Below, piece after piece: positions 13,370-29,000 of a stretch of DNA of 64,000 nucleotides. The stretch comes from Centroberyx gerrardi (taxonomy: Eukaryota; Chordata; Actinopteri; Beryciformes; Berycidae). Location of the stretch: contig NC_136005.1 in the NCBI RefSeq assembly GCF_048128805.1, positions 19,928,260 to 19,992,259 on the forward strand, read 5' to 3'. A program made the translations under genes and the position numbers. How positions within the stretch are numbered: position 1 is the stretch's first letter; each line of letters begins with the position of its first letter. The notes under the pieces are model-generated. The model was not told the origin of the DNA, did no database searches, and saw only the letters and a list, made by a program, of their open reading frames with translations.

Positions 13370-13735
13370 CACTGCAAAATGTCCATCTTAACAAGTCCTT
13401 TAGTTTCAGTCTTTAAATATTGTTTAAAAAAAAACAAAAAACAAGTCGGGGTGAGCTAATTAAAGCTGTTTCCAATGCAGTTTCACCTGTTCCGAGAATT
13501 TTTTAGAAATAAATGACAGTATGTTGAAAGAAAGCAATAAAAGCGGATCACTCCACTAGAAATTTCAAAAAGAAAATTACACTAGAAATTTCCTCAAACG
13601 TTGATTTGCATTGGAAATAGAAATAAGCGAAATGACCTCACCCCACTGTCAGATTTTCTCACTTGTTTTTAAGAAAAACACGATTTTAAGACTAACTCCA
13701 TGGATTAAATGACGTGTTGTGGGCATTTCTGCAGT
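13370..13735. mobile_element. MITE in the gfi1 3' UTR
   Basis: Imperfect terminal inverted repeats. The left end reads CACTGCAAAATGTCC; the right end, reverse-complemented, reads ACTGCAGAAATGCCC, with similarity continuing about 45 bases inward. The element ends 17 bases past the gfi1 stop codon, so it must make up much of the 3' UTR. The same family recurs at 17856-18201. No transposase is present; this is a non-autonomous, aged copy. The superfamily is uncertain. Confidence 0.7.
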
Positions 13736-13752
13736 AAACATGTTCAAACAGT

Positions 13753-17626
<3,874 letters not shown>

Positions 17627-17860
17627 TTTGCGCTGCGTTCAGAGAAAATCAGTGATAATCCAGCAATCGGCGTGTCTCCTCGGATGATGCTGCTTCGTCT
17701 TCACCCTGCAAAGATTTGATCTCTACTGGTTGGGACGTGTGGTCAAAGTGCTTTAAGAGATTTCAACCTGACAGCGGAGCATGCGCAGACTGTCCCTCCC
17801 GTCTGCCAGGTGTTGGGAGGACAGGTGTCACCGCGGTGGCTGCTCAACTCGCATACACTG
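17627..17860 (-). promoter_or_regulatory. gfi1 5' UTR and probable promoter region
   Basis: Upstream of the gfi1 ATG. The minus strand has a possible acceptor, AAATCTTTGCAG|GGTGAAG (exon would start at 17705), so a non-coding first exon may lie further up. An NRF1-like core GCATGCGCA is at 17779-17787. No TATA box was recognised. Confidence 0.4.
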
Positions 17861-18201
17861 CAAAAAATGTCCACTTTAACGAGTCGTTTAATCCAGTGAT
17901 GCGTCTTATCTAAGTAGAAAAAAAATCTGCCGCACGAGGTGAGATAATTTCACTTCTCTCCAATGCAAATCCACTTGTTTCGGTACTTTTTCCAGAGGCA
18001 AGTGTCATTTTCTTGATAGGCTACTAGCGAAGTGTTGTTGCCTTTACCTTGTTTGAAGATATCAACACTTGTTATCGAAAGGAAATCCTGAAACAGACAC
18101 ATGGAATTGGCAGATCTTTTACATTTCTTTTTCAGAAAAATAAGATTGTAAGCCTGAATATGAGACTAATTGACTTGTAAAGATGGACATTTTCTGCAGT
18201 G
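17856..18201. mobile_element. MITE upstream of gfi1
   Basis: A second copy of the family in the gfi1 3' UTR. Left end CACTGCAAAAAATGTCC, right end GGACATTTTCTGCAGTG, flanked by TA on both sides (possible TA target duplication). The shared core around GTGAGATAATT..CTCCAATGCAAATCCACTTGTTTC aligns with 13451-13496. Confidence 0.75.
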
Positions 18202-21200
18202 TAGCCGACGGTCTTCTGCCTCTAGCTGCTAATTGGTTGTCCAGGTCTTTCGGATCAGACTACAGTGTCTCCGGGGGAGCTGAAGCCCGTGGCAATCAAG
18301 ATAAGTGATACACGCTTTATCGATGCGTTACTCAATCTTGGGTGGACAGAGAGAGAGGAAACGCGGAGGCGCACCCCGGGGTGCCTGGACACGCTGTTAA
18401 GAGCCTTGCAGCAATGCAGTGGGCAAACTATGAACTTACAACAGTCTCGTCTTATGCTCAAAAATGTAGCACATGAATACTTATATTTACATGAAAAGTA
18501 GCCAATGTTAATACATTTCACCAGTAGGGGGGTTTACCCCCTTGAGCAGTTATAGGAGATTTTTTTCCTAAACATATAGACCAGGCATGTTGACAAAGTA
18601 GCCTAAAATATGGGAATAGCCCATTAGTATGTGTTGGTGAATCAGTCTAAGCTCTAGTGGTTCCCACAGTGGGGTCCGGGGACCTCCAGGGGTCCTTAAC
18701 GGTATCACCAATTAGCACAATGACAGAAACGGCTGTAAGATTGATTTTGCTCATAGGTTTCACTGCCCACTACACCTTAAGTTAGGCTATATAATTCTGG
18801 ATAAATTCTAACAACAAAGTGCTTTTAGGTGAAGTTCCTTGGGCCCTTGACATGAACAAGTTTGGGAACCTCTGTCCTGGTCTGTTGGCCTATGGCTATT
18901 AAGTGACAGACACTTGCCGTCCTCACCCTGCGGTGCCATGACAGTTTCGCATTACCCGCGGTGTTATGTTGAATAGAAGCCTAACAGAGACAACTTGTTT
19001 TCTGTTCGCCCAGGACGCACAGTAGTCGCTGTTTGGGGACAGAACAAAAGCTCGATGACCAGCGCGTCAAGGGCCCTTTCATCCACTGAGCGCAATAAAG
19101 TGAAGACAGGGTAGGATTAGGGTCCAGTGATATAATGAGAAACTAGGACATCCAGTCGGTAATCAACATAAGGAAAACAACCACCAATGTAAGCAAAATC
19201 AACATAGGCCTATTTCAGACAAAAATACATTATTTCGTGAGCTTGGGATTCTAAGGTTAGTAGTATAGTTATATAGTATAGTTAGTAGTATAGCTATATC
19301 TGTTTTCTTTTCTTGAGTTCTCTACATATTCATGATCTTTGGATGTTATTTTATGCTTTGGTGGTGCTATTATCATCATTATTATTATTAGGATTTTTAA
19401 GAATCTGTTGGAGTTAAAGTTAAGTAGCCTACATAACTGTTTTGCCAGCTGGGATGTCAAATCTTTGTTGCTTAATATCTCAGTAGCTACTGCACTCCAC
19501 CCAGAGCCATGATTTTTTTTTTCTTAAAAAAACCTAAAAAGCCTACATCACTTACATCGGTTTGATAGCCTATATAGCCTAATATGATTTTATCATATAA
19601 AGCTTCATGTCAGCCTAAAAGGTGGATAAACTCTATTAATGTGGCTGTTTAACATCCACTGCATCAAATCACACGGTATGGAGATATTATAATAAGCTGT
19701 TAATAGCTTTACAGGCGTGACTAGCCTACATTTTTACTATAGGCTATTTTCAGGTTAAAAACGAAGTCGCCTATCTGTAAATGAAGGGCAGGAAATCAAA
19801 GCACCATATGCCCTGGGTCGATTAGACATCTCACTGCCGCGGCATCCGGACACCATGTCGGTCAAGATATGAAGCTCTACCGATAAAACTGAAGGCAGAC
19901 AGACCTGCCTGGAATTAGCCGATAGCCACAGACAAATTTGGGCGACAGTCTTTCATAATGCTGTTTCTGTGAAGTCCGGTATCCTGCCATGCGGCTTCAA
20001 AAGTGTAAGCCTGTAGATGGTGTTCAAATGAAAAGTTATGTTTTGTTTCATTAATCAGAAGTTATGCAAACCCAGTTTACCATAACGGAATAGCTGTATA
20101 AACTTTTAATATTTCACCCGAATTTATTCAAAGGTTTCCTAAAGACAGAGCTGCTATTCGGTGAGATTTAAATGCTCTCCAACAAAAGCCCCGGCAGGTG
20201 AAAACCCAGCCCACATAGCACCGTCTAGCCTCGGTTTATGCCGTCTGGTTTCTAATGAACGCTTCAGGATCCCCTTTGCTATTTGGACAAAAAAATACAA
20301 GGTTAGTTAAAAAGCTAGGATATGGGGTTTTATATCAAATTGAGGTTAGATTGATTGTAGCCTAAATAAAAATGTACCGATCAATGTCGAGGTGATGGAA
20401 GTAGGCCTGTGCCAGAAATAGCCTAATTTCTGATCCTAACAATTTAAAGATAGCCTTAACTTAATTCTGTTAAGTGGCAGGGGGCACTGAATCTCAGTTT
20501 AAAGTTTTTTTAATTTTTTTTTTTTAGAAATAATTTATTCTAATGCAAGTTTCAGGTCTTACTACGCCTACAATAAACAGAACCAAAATGCCTCGTCAGT
20601 GCGCCAACATATCAGCAAAACCCCGTATCAATCACTGCATTATAAAACCACGATAACCTTAAGTATTTGCACTAGGCTATGCTCAGCGTGTAATAAAAAT
20701 GTAGTCATCATCCATCAGCATTTGTCAATGATAGGCTACAAACCTGCGTTAATCGTTCAGACTGCCCGAAGTGAAATGCCACTTTAAAATGCGGTTTTCT
20801 GCATGAAATGATTAGTGCTTGAGGCTCAGCTCTGAAAACCACGAGAAATCACTTCCTGAAAGCAGTCAATCTAAGCAAGAATCTGCACTGGGGGAAAGGG
20901 GTGTTGAGACTAAACATCCCACTTGTGCTTATAGCTCTCTGCACACATTTCAGTCTGCGCCAGGTTAACTGTATTTTTCAAACATTAGAAACACCAGCCA
21001 AGAGGTTTATCAAACGGTTTATTGTGAACTCATCACACACAACAATCTCATCATGTTTTCAGAGTGTGCTGGCTGCTCCATAGTGTTGCCGTGTGTGTCC
21101 TTAGTGCACTGCAGGCTCAAAAGTGCCATAACTTGTTCCTCTCCCAACGAACCGCACAGGATTTCTTGTTCGTCGAAGGGACATTACTGTCACCAACCAC

Positions 21201-22383
21201 AAATAATGTTCTCTGCTTTCTCTGAAGGATGACAGCCAGTAGCTACTAATCTGATAGGCTGTGGTTCCAATGTAATGTGTTCACTTCCACCTCTTCTGTC
21301 TTCGCTGAGAACAGAGGAGCTGGCTTAGTGTTCGATCTGGACATTCGGAGGAAAAAAAAAAAAGAAAGGATAGTTTTGCAGATCCAGGTCCTTGCATATG
21401 AAATGGAGTGGAGCTGGCCTGTGGATGAGCACAACATAGTGCTTACTTTGGTAATACTTGACAAAATGCCCAATGCATCAATTGCAAAACATGACATCCA
21501 ATTTCTTAATTCCGCCCTAGATTGTGTTGTAAGTGTCCTATGTTGTGTTATCCCAACTTTATCTCCCAGTAAACGTTCCCTTGGACTGTCATCCATTTCC
21601 GTGCAAAGGTGTGATATAGGCTACCAAACAAGATCAACATTATTCATGTTTGATCATCAGCACAAAGTACTTACTCTGTGCTTACTTGACTTCCAATGGG
21701 GCTCATAGTTTGAATATAAGGTCAGGAGAACTCATAAAAGCCGCAGTACTTAGAAATCAGCCCCCTTTATCTGCAGTGATAATTCAGTTTAACTAGTAAC
21801 ATGCTCATTTAACGGCAAGCTGAAATCTTCTGATGAAGCGAGACTAAATCCATTTTTCTTTTTCACCTCAGTGGCCCCACACCCTTTCAAGAAAAGATCT
21901 GTGATTTGTCTGTGATACCGTATTAAACTAAGTAATATGTCCCTTTTGTCTGAATTGTACAATATATTCTAAACATTAGATATGTAATAATTCATTAGAT
22001 ACATATTTTCAAGTTCAAAAGGAATTGAAAAAAAACAAACAAACAAAAAAAACAAAAACATTTACATATATACAAGTATGCAGACGTCACCTTGACCTTG
22101 TGGTACACCAGCCCCGGTGGAAGGCGTGTGGCATCATGTGCTAAGGCCAAAAAGTCGACATTATCTCAAGTCAACGTTGGTTGATACAAGGGTTTTTGAT
22201 ACTGGGCTCTTCACCAAGCTCATCAGAACAACACAGTGATACAAACCACTCACATCATTTCTCCCTCTTCATGATGGACACTTAGTAGTAAAGGGATCTA
22301 TACATTTTTGATGTTCATTTAAAAAAAATGATTAAAAAGTATAAAAACACATTGTGTGAAGTGTGTCGTATAGCATAAAATGT
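18202..22383. other. Intergenic between the gfi1 5' end and the evi5 3' end
   Basis: No gene recognised. Holds one hAT-like fragment (18655-18874). Unique-looking stretches at about 18940-19120 and 19800-20280 could carry gfi1 control elements. An AATCACTGCA match to part of the Gfi1 consensus lies at 20630-20639. An open frame of 143 codons at 21277-21708 (plus strand) has no recognisable similarity. Confidence 0.4.
18655..18874. mobile_element. Short hAT-type MITE
   Basis: Left end TAGTGGTTCCCACAGTGGGGTCC; right end, reverse-complemented, CAGAGGTTCCCAAACTTG, the terminal pattern of hAT non-autonomous elements. Target duplication not recognisable; old copy. Confidence 0.6.
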
Positions 22384-22814
22384 TTTATTGCACAGTCTCT
22401 TTCTCTGTGTTGTACCTAGCTGGGGGGGGGTGGGGTGGGGGGGGGGTGGGGGGTAACCGACGTTCGGGAGTTCCCTGGTAGTTCCCCCTGTCGTCATTTG
22501 GACCAGCAGAGACTAATAAGCTCTTCTATCTGCATGTTGTTGCTCTCTGCTGGGGCCCAGAATGATGCACTGCCAGCTGTCAGTGGTACTCAAACAGGTG
22601 TTTGCCCTCAAAAAAAAAAAAAGAAGAAGAAGAAAAACGGAAGCAAACACAAACAAAGACAAAAACTCCATAAGTGTGATTCTCATGATATGAAATGATG
22701 ATGCATTCCATTTTGTGATTCAGAGCTGAAGACCCCGAATTCTCCACTGTGATGGCTACCAGGAACAGCCCTCTTCCCCAGTGAGTCCTGACTCCGGCAT
22801 GCAGCGGCCGCCGG
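22384..22814 (-). other. evi5: evi5 3' UTR with candidate poly(A) signal
   Basis: AATAAA on the minus strand at 22389-22384, about 425 bases past the stop. The UTR contains an A/G-rich run (22609-22637 on plus) and a G-run (22422-22453 on plus, C-run in the transcript) just before the signal. Confidence 0.5.
22422..22453. repeat. G-rich homopolymer tract
   Basis: About 30 bases of nearly pure G with single T breaks (G8-T-G4-T-G10-T-G6). Could form a G-quadruplex on the plus strand. Confidence 0.9.
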
Positions 22815-23096
22815 TCACACGGTGGTGGACTTGTGGCTGCCGCTGGAAGGGACAGAGAGCCGCAGGGCCTCGCTGTCCTCCTCGCCTTCACTGTCAGTGT
22901 CCTCCAGGTTGGGATGCAGTCTGATGCGGCTGCTGCTGCTGCTCCTCTGTTGGGCGTCCAGCAGGGTGGGGTCCTTGACTCCATCTTCATCCGAGGAGTG
23001 GTAAGACTCATCGTCCCCCCCGTAGTGATTGACGATGTGGATCCCGTCAAAAGCGGGCTGGCTGGGCAAGCCCCTCTGCCCTTTTAAGCAGCAAAT
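22815..23096 (-). CDS. evi5: evi5 last coding exon E20
   Basis: Acceptor CCCCTCACAG|ATTTGC. 93 codons plus TGA: ICCLKGQRGLPSQPAFDGIH, IVNHYGGDDESYHSSDEDG, an acidic/Ser-rich stretch DTDSEGEEDSEAL, and the C-terminus SGSHKSTTV. The last four residues, STTV, fit a class I PDZ-binding tail and are shared with mammalian EVI5. Confidence 0.96.
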   Translation of the reverse strand: MCCLKGQRGLPSQPAFDGIHIVNHYGGDDESYHSSDEDGVKDPTLLDAQQRSSSSSRIRLHPNLEDTDSEGEEDSEALRLSVPSSGSHKSTTV

Positions 23097-26000
23097 CTGT
23101 GAGGGGAAGCATGACGGGCATTAGAAGTAAAGCGAAGACCGTTTTATCCTGCATGCGAAAACAGGCCAAACAAATACACTCCTGACAGGGAAAACAAAGA
23201 CTTACTCACAGACACCACATGCACAAAAACGTTGCTAGCACAATATGGTCAAATCGTGCTTGGCAATCAGTGATATTAGATGAGTATCACTGCCACAAAA
23301 GGAAGGGGATGAGTTTCACAAATCTAGTAACATGCAGGCAGAAAAATGTTATCCAAAATGGAATGGGTACAATGTGATATAAGACATGGGCTAATTTGTT
23401 CACTATAACCATGCCTTAAGGAATTTGGGGAGAGCCAAAGAGGTGTGGGTCAAAGAGGTTGATATAAGGTCTGGTTTGAACCACATCTGTTCCAGGCCAC
23501 AACTCACCTGGGTCAGCCTGCCATGCAACAGACAGACATGTAGGAAGAGAGGCGTTCAGAGGCCAGTTTAGAGAAAAACACACTTCAGTAAATGGCTAAA
23601 CGGCAATGTAAAAATAAGCCTACGCGTCTTTGCACCTGTCTACATTTGGCCTTTTGTCTTCCTGTTGTCATCACAACTAAAAGGAAATTGTGAAGAAAAT
23701 ATACCTGAATGGCAGCAGTCAGTATTTCCAGCAAAACGACACAGGGTGAGGGTGTAAGAGGGTGCACATAAATAGACCCCCTCACCACAAACACTTAAAT
23801 CAGCATGATTCATAGCAGAGCCTTCTTCACACAAGCTGACCACCAGGCCTCAGCCAACTGAGAGGGGATGAGGACTTTGGCTGACTGCACTGCCTTGATA
23901 TGGGGCTGGAAGTACCCAATGTATGATTTAGTGCAGCTCGCTTTAACCACAAGTCACCAACCTTTTGTTGCAGAGTTTTGTTTTGCTTTTTTTTTTTTTT
24001 TTTTGTTCAGGACAGGCTATATAACTTAAAACAGAAGGAACTCGCACATGCAATTCTCTTAGGTCAGGTGCGTAGGAATAAATGCTAAAGCTTGTATTAT
24101 AGAATGAAAGTTCCCGCAGAATGTTGCACTACAGACGATTATTTGAGGGGCTACAAAACTCGAGAAATCCCTCCTGGTAAACAGTCGGTCTGCTGTCAGA
24201 CAACAAGGCTCGCTGTCTGACTTTATGAAGCTCCAATACAACCTTAGCAATGCCTACATGCTTCTCAAATGTTACGTCTGATTCGGTCAACATATTGCAG
24301 TGAGTGGAAGGTATGGGGCACTCGTGATAAAAGTTGCTTTCACTCTGCAGATGTAAGTGAATTGAATTGATTTACAACCAATAGGGGCATTTTTAGTTGT
24401 TTTTCAAAATTAACAAATCCTCACTTCTCATTTTTAAAAGAGAAAACATATTGTCATGAGATTAATGCAAATCTTTCTGTTATCTGAGCTTGGCTCTGCA
24501 CCGTGGTATTCACTGAGAAATCGTCTTGTATATAGAGTAGTGGGTTATATCTATAAAGGTATTTGCAAGGGGTGTGTGCTGCCAACTCCGCACAGGAAGT
24601 CTATGGGTGTAGTTAACACTTCTACTAATCTGTTGGCCTCAAAGTAAACCCATATCTGACAAAAGTTGTGAAACATTCTGAAAAGGTAAAATCCTAGATG
24701 AAAGAAACAAAAAATCTGAACCTCCACAAGGGGATAGGCGTGAAGCAAGGTGGTTGAAGAGTTCAAGCTCCACACACTGAAAGATAGAAATATGCTGATT
24801 ATTGATTGATGTAGTGATTGCTCTACGGGACTCACCTCATGTTTTAGCTCTGCTATCTGGTCTTTCAGGTCGCGGATGTACTGGCTCGAGTCTGTATGGT
24901 TCAGCTGGCCTTGGACCTTCCCTTCTTCTTTCTGTTGGAAAAATAAACATCATACAGAAACGGATCACACATCATATCCCTCAAGACAAAAAAAGTCAAC
25001 AGTACTGAATGATACAAGTGGGTTTCCCTAATACTGACAAGCTGATGAAGAAATATAGAGATTTGATTTCAATGTTGGGACATTTGGATGATGTCTACCC
25101 ATCTGCAGAGATCAAGTGGTACAAACTTAAGCCATTTAGTAGCCAATAGTAGGTGCCATGGCCACTGTACTTGGCCTAAGTGATACAATTGTTGAAAAAT
25201 AATATCAGTCTCCAACCAAACTGCAACTGCAAATTTGAGTAAATACCCACTGATATTAATTCTTGTGGTTAACTACAGCATAGGTAGGAGAAAATAGTGG
25301 CAGATACTAGAGCCGCATCACCAAGAAAGCAGCATGGCAAAGTGCCCCATTATAAGAGTGGCTGTAGACTGTAGTCACAGATGTCAGGGGAAACAAAATT
25401 GTGTAATTTGTGCTTGATTTCCTCCTGGGGCCCTAGGGATGAGGCTGGCAGCTAGATACAACAGTAAAACACAGCCCATGTGATGTTTACCTTCCTCAGT
25501 GAAGACATCTGCAGGCATAGGAGACAAACACACTCTATTTCAAACCTCAAATCACACCCTTGAACCCGCCAGTTGCACAGTGAGACCAATGAAGTTCAAG
25601 CAAACCACAGGCAACAGCGCGGGAGCAGGGAGGCAAAAAAAGGGAAGATGCATACACTATGCAGGGGCGGGGTGTTGAGGTAGAGAGGTGAGACTGCCTT
25701 CTCTGTATGGCCAACACCCCAAAATAACAGATGGGGTTTTTGATTCCTGTGGTAAGGTGGGGTTGAACGTGTCGGGTCCCGATAGGTTTTTTTCTGACAG
25801 GGAGAGATCTAAACAAGCAAGGTTATTCCAAGAATCTGTTGTTTTTGAGGTTTCCTCCCTCCAAAACATTGTAACGATAAGGGGCAGGCAGTTAATAAGA
25901 CTTCCTCGTGCTCAGCTGCGTGAATCACCAGGTGTCAAGCTGTGGCCAGGGATGTCAAACGTCTCAGAGTAATGGCCTCCTCGCCTTCCTGCACCCTCAA

Positions 26001-29000
26001 CTACCTCAAAGCCTGTTGTCCTTCAAATAGTGTAGAATGACAGAAGGAAGGAGGAAAAGGGATATCTGTGTTTAAAAAGCAAACTACTTAGGACATAGGA
26101 TAGGCAAAAATATTATATCAATCACATACTGTATATAAAGTTGGGCAATTTAAAATTGTTTATTCTAGCAAGTGCACTGAATTGAGTGGTTGAAAATCTG
26201 GTAAAACATCCTCAAAGCAAACATCATGATCATCACATCTTGAATAACTGAAGAAAATCACAACTAGTTAGAGGAACTCCCATGAAATTCACTAGAACTT
26301 AATAGTCATTAGAAACCTACATCTTGTTTTGCTCTTAGGACATTCACATTGATTATACTGATACCTCTGTTCCTATTGTAACAAACATTGTTTGATACCA
26401 AAGAACAGATTCTGTACAGTCCCATGTCGGATCTGTGGCAATGACATAGTTTTTTTCTGAACACTCAAAGAGGATTTTGGGAGATGTGTGAAATTCACAG
26501 CAATGGTGTGAAGATTCATAGTTACATTTTCATTATGACTTTTAATTTGCTTTATCAGTTAGCTTCTTCTCGACTAAAGGACATGATTTCTAGAAAATTT
26601 CCTCAAGTGTCATAAACCATGATTAAGTTTTATATTGTGCATGGAACCAGTGACGTGTCTCATCCCAGACTGATTGACCTGACTTTGACCTGACAAAAAA
26701 TAAATAAACAAATTAATGAATAAAAAAATCAATAGGATACCTTTACATTTCAAATTTTAGACTTCCCTTAACAGAACACAGGAATGTCAACACATGCAAT
26801 GTAAACATGTTTTTAAGGTGGCTGAGACTGTTGGTACTGGTACCTTTCCCCATAATGTGACAAATACAGTACATGGCAACGAAAAATAACTAAAACTGAA
26901 AACATCAAAATATCCCTTACTGGCTAAAACATTTAGCATAAATCTCTAAGCATGTCATGGAAACCTCAAGCTAAACCATGCATGTCACCTTTAGTAGAGT
27001 CTCTCTGCTTCAAGATGAGAAACCACTTCCTATCAGGCAGACATAGTGGAGCTGTGGTGTGAACATAGGCCATGCATACGGCTAGTTTTGATACTGAAAG
27101 AGTCTTGCACGTACACTTTACTATGTCTTTCATCACCCTCATATTAATTGTTGCGACCATTAAATGAGAAGTTTAAAAGAAATCCTTGAATGATCATCTG
27201 CAATATTATTTTATCACTATAAGGTACAAATCACCTTACTGTTAAAATACCTCTCCTTCGCAGTTGGCTCTTCATCATCTGACAGGTTTTTGTTTTCTAC
27301 ATTCACCATTCAGGCTCAGACGTAGCTAGTTTAAAGATCACACAGTGACCTCTGCCTTAGCAAAGCAAGCTGTAAACTGTCATCACCAAAGGCTCCTACC
27401 ACTGCTGGCCACAAGAACACAGTACAGCGTCTTTTTATTGCCTAGGAAAAGATGAAAAACTTTTCTTAGTCTTAAAGTAGGGTTTTCAGCCACAACCTAT
27501 ACAGCAAGTAACCAAACCACAGACCAAGAAGTTAACACTGGCACAGTGATTTGCTAAGGGCTCAGAGAGAAGTTGGTTGCAATACATTGCTCATGAAGGG
27601 GGAAAAAAAGAAAACACACACTAGCAACTAACCCAGTAAGATCTCCAAATAGAACAACTCGTTTTCTAAATACATCAAATTAAGGAGAACAAAATGTGAC
27701 GCATCTGCTGATGCAATCTGCATATCCAAATGAGAGTTCATTGCACAAATCCAAAAAAGTATGAGGGCGGTAGTGGTAAATTTTTGGTGTTGAATGTTTT
27801 TGCTCTATCACCTAGTAACAAAACCTCAGACCACACTGTGTGATTGTGTGCGCCTGTGTAGGGGGAGAAGGGGAGTTTTTTTTTGTAGGTGTCTTACTTA
27901 TAAATAGTCTAGGCCCACAGCGAAGACTTGAGGCAATCTGAAACATCTTAATCTCATGAATAAATTCACGACAGATTTCAACAGCCTACTCAAATGACCC
28001 AAAGGCTGCAATTCATAATTGTTTCCAATAGTTCTGTCTGTAACTGAATAAATTCATAGTTGACTCAGTTTTTTTTTTGGACTAACTTAACACCTCCTGC
28101 CATTACACAGAACAATGCAAAAATGAGGAGCAAAACATAAATGTATAAACATAAACATCTCATTTACGTCTCATTTACTATCATATATGCATATATGTGG
28201 GTCCACTTCCAGACAGTGTCTAACACTTACTCATTTGTGACTGAAAACAGAATAGTCATTGAGCTGACTCAACTAAACTAAGGCAAAAAAGCTGAAGGAA
28301 TTAAAAATAAAAAGTTAAAAGGATAATAATTCTAGCAAGATATTATATTTCTATATTAAACAAAAAGTAATTTGGATGGAATTCACAGGGTTTAAAGCAA
28401 AAAAACATTCTGAGCCTGAAATGTTCCTGACTGATTGGGGGGGGGGGGGGTAGTCAGCACTATTTACTCCCTATAAATCATGCTTGTAGAAAAAGCATGT
28501 TAGTTAAATTGTATATGCAACTCTGTGGGCCGCTGTGATGTCCCTGTTTGATGTTATCAATATACACATTACAAATCCATGTGCACGGTCTACTAATCTG
28601 CGGCAGAGGCGTTGTTAGGATCTTGAAACATTGGGGGCTTAGCCCAGCCCAGAAATCTTTAGATTTTCACCCGATAATTGCACCATTTTCAAGTTATTTC
28701 AGAGTAGATCTTAGAATGAATATAAGATGTGAGACACTGTGCTCTACCAAAAGGTTCAGGTCAGGTGCGTAGGCTGGCTTTCACAACATGAAATCAAAAT
28801 AAACAAAATGAGTGCAATCTGAGTTCTCATTCAACTTCGTTGTTATTTTTATTTTCAGCAGCAGGAGTAAAACCCTAAGAAAAAATAAGAGCCTTGACGT
28901 TGATGAAGCAGTCATATGCTAGATTGTATGTTGCCAATGCTTTGTTCGATTTTGAAAATTGACCAACCCTGGTCTCATAGCTTCTGCTTCTATTGTGTGA

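Noticed and set aside
18265..18501. 78-codon plus-strand frame next to the gfi1 promoter
   Set aside because: Looks protein-like in composition, but I recognise no family and see no splice context.
21277..21708. 143-codon plus-strand open frame
   Set aside because: No recognisable domain or homology, contains an A-run-encoded Lys stretch, no splice or promoter support; about what chance gives in AT-rich DNA. A protein search would settle it.
22580..23050. 156-codon minus-strand frame over the evi5 last exon
   Set aside because: Wrong frame; the frame ending STTV joins E19 in phase and matches EVI5.
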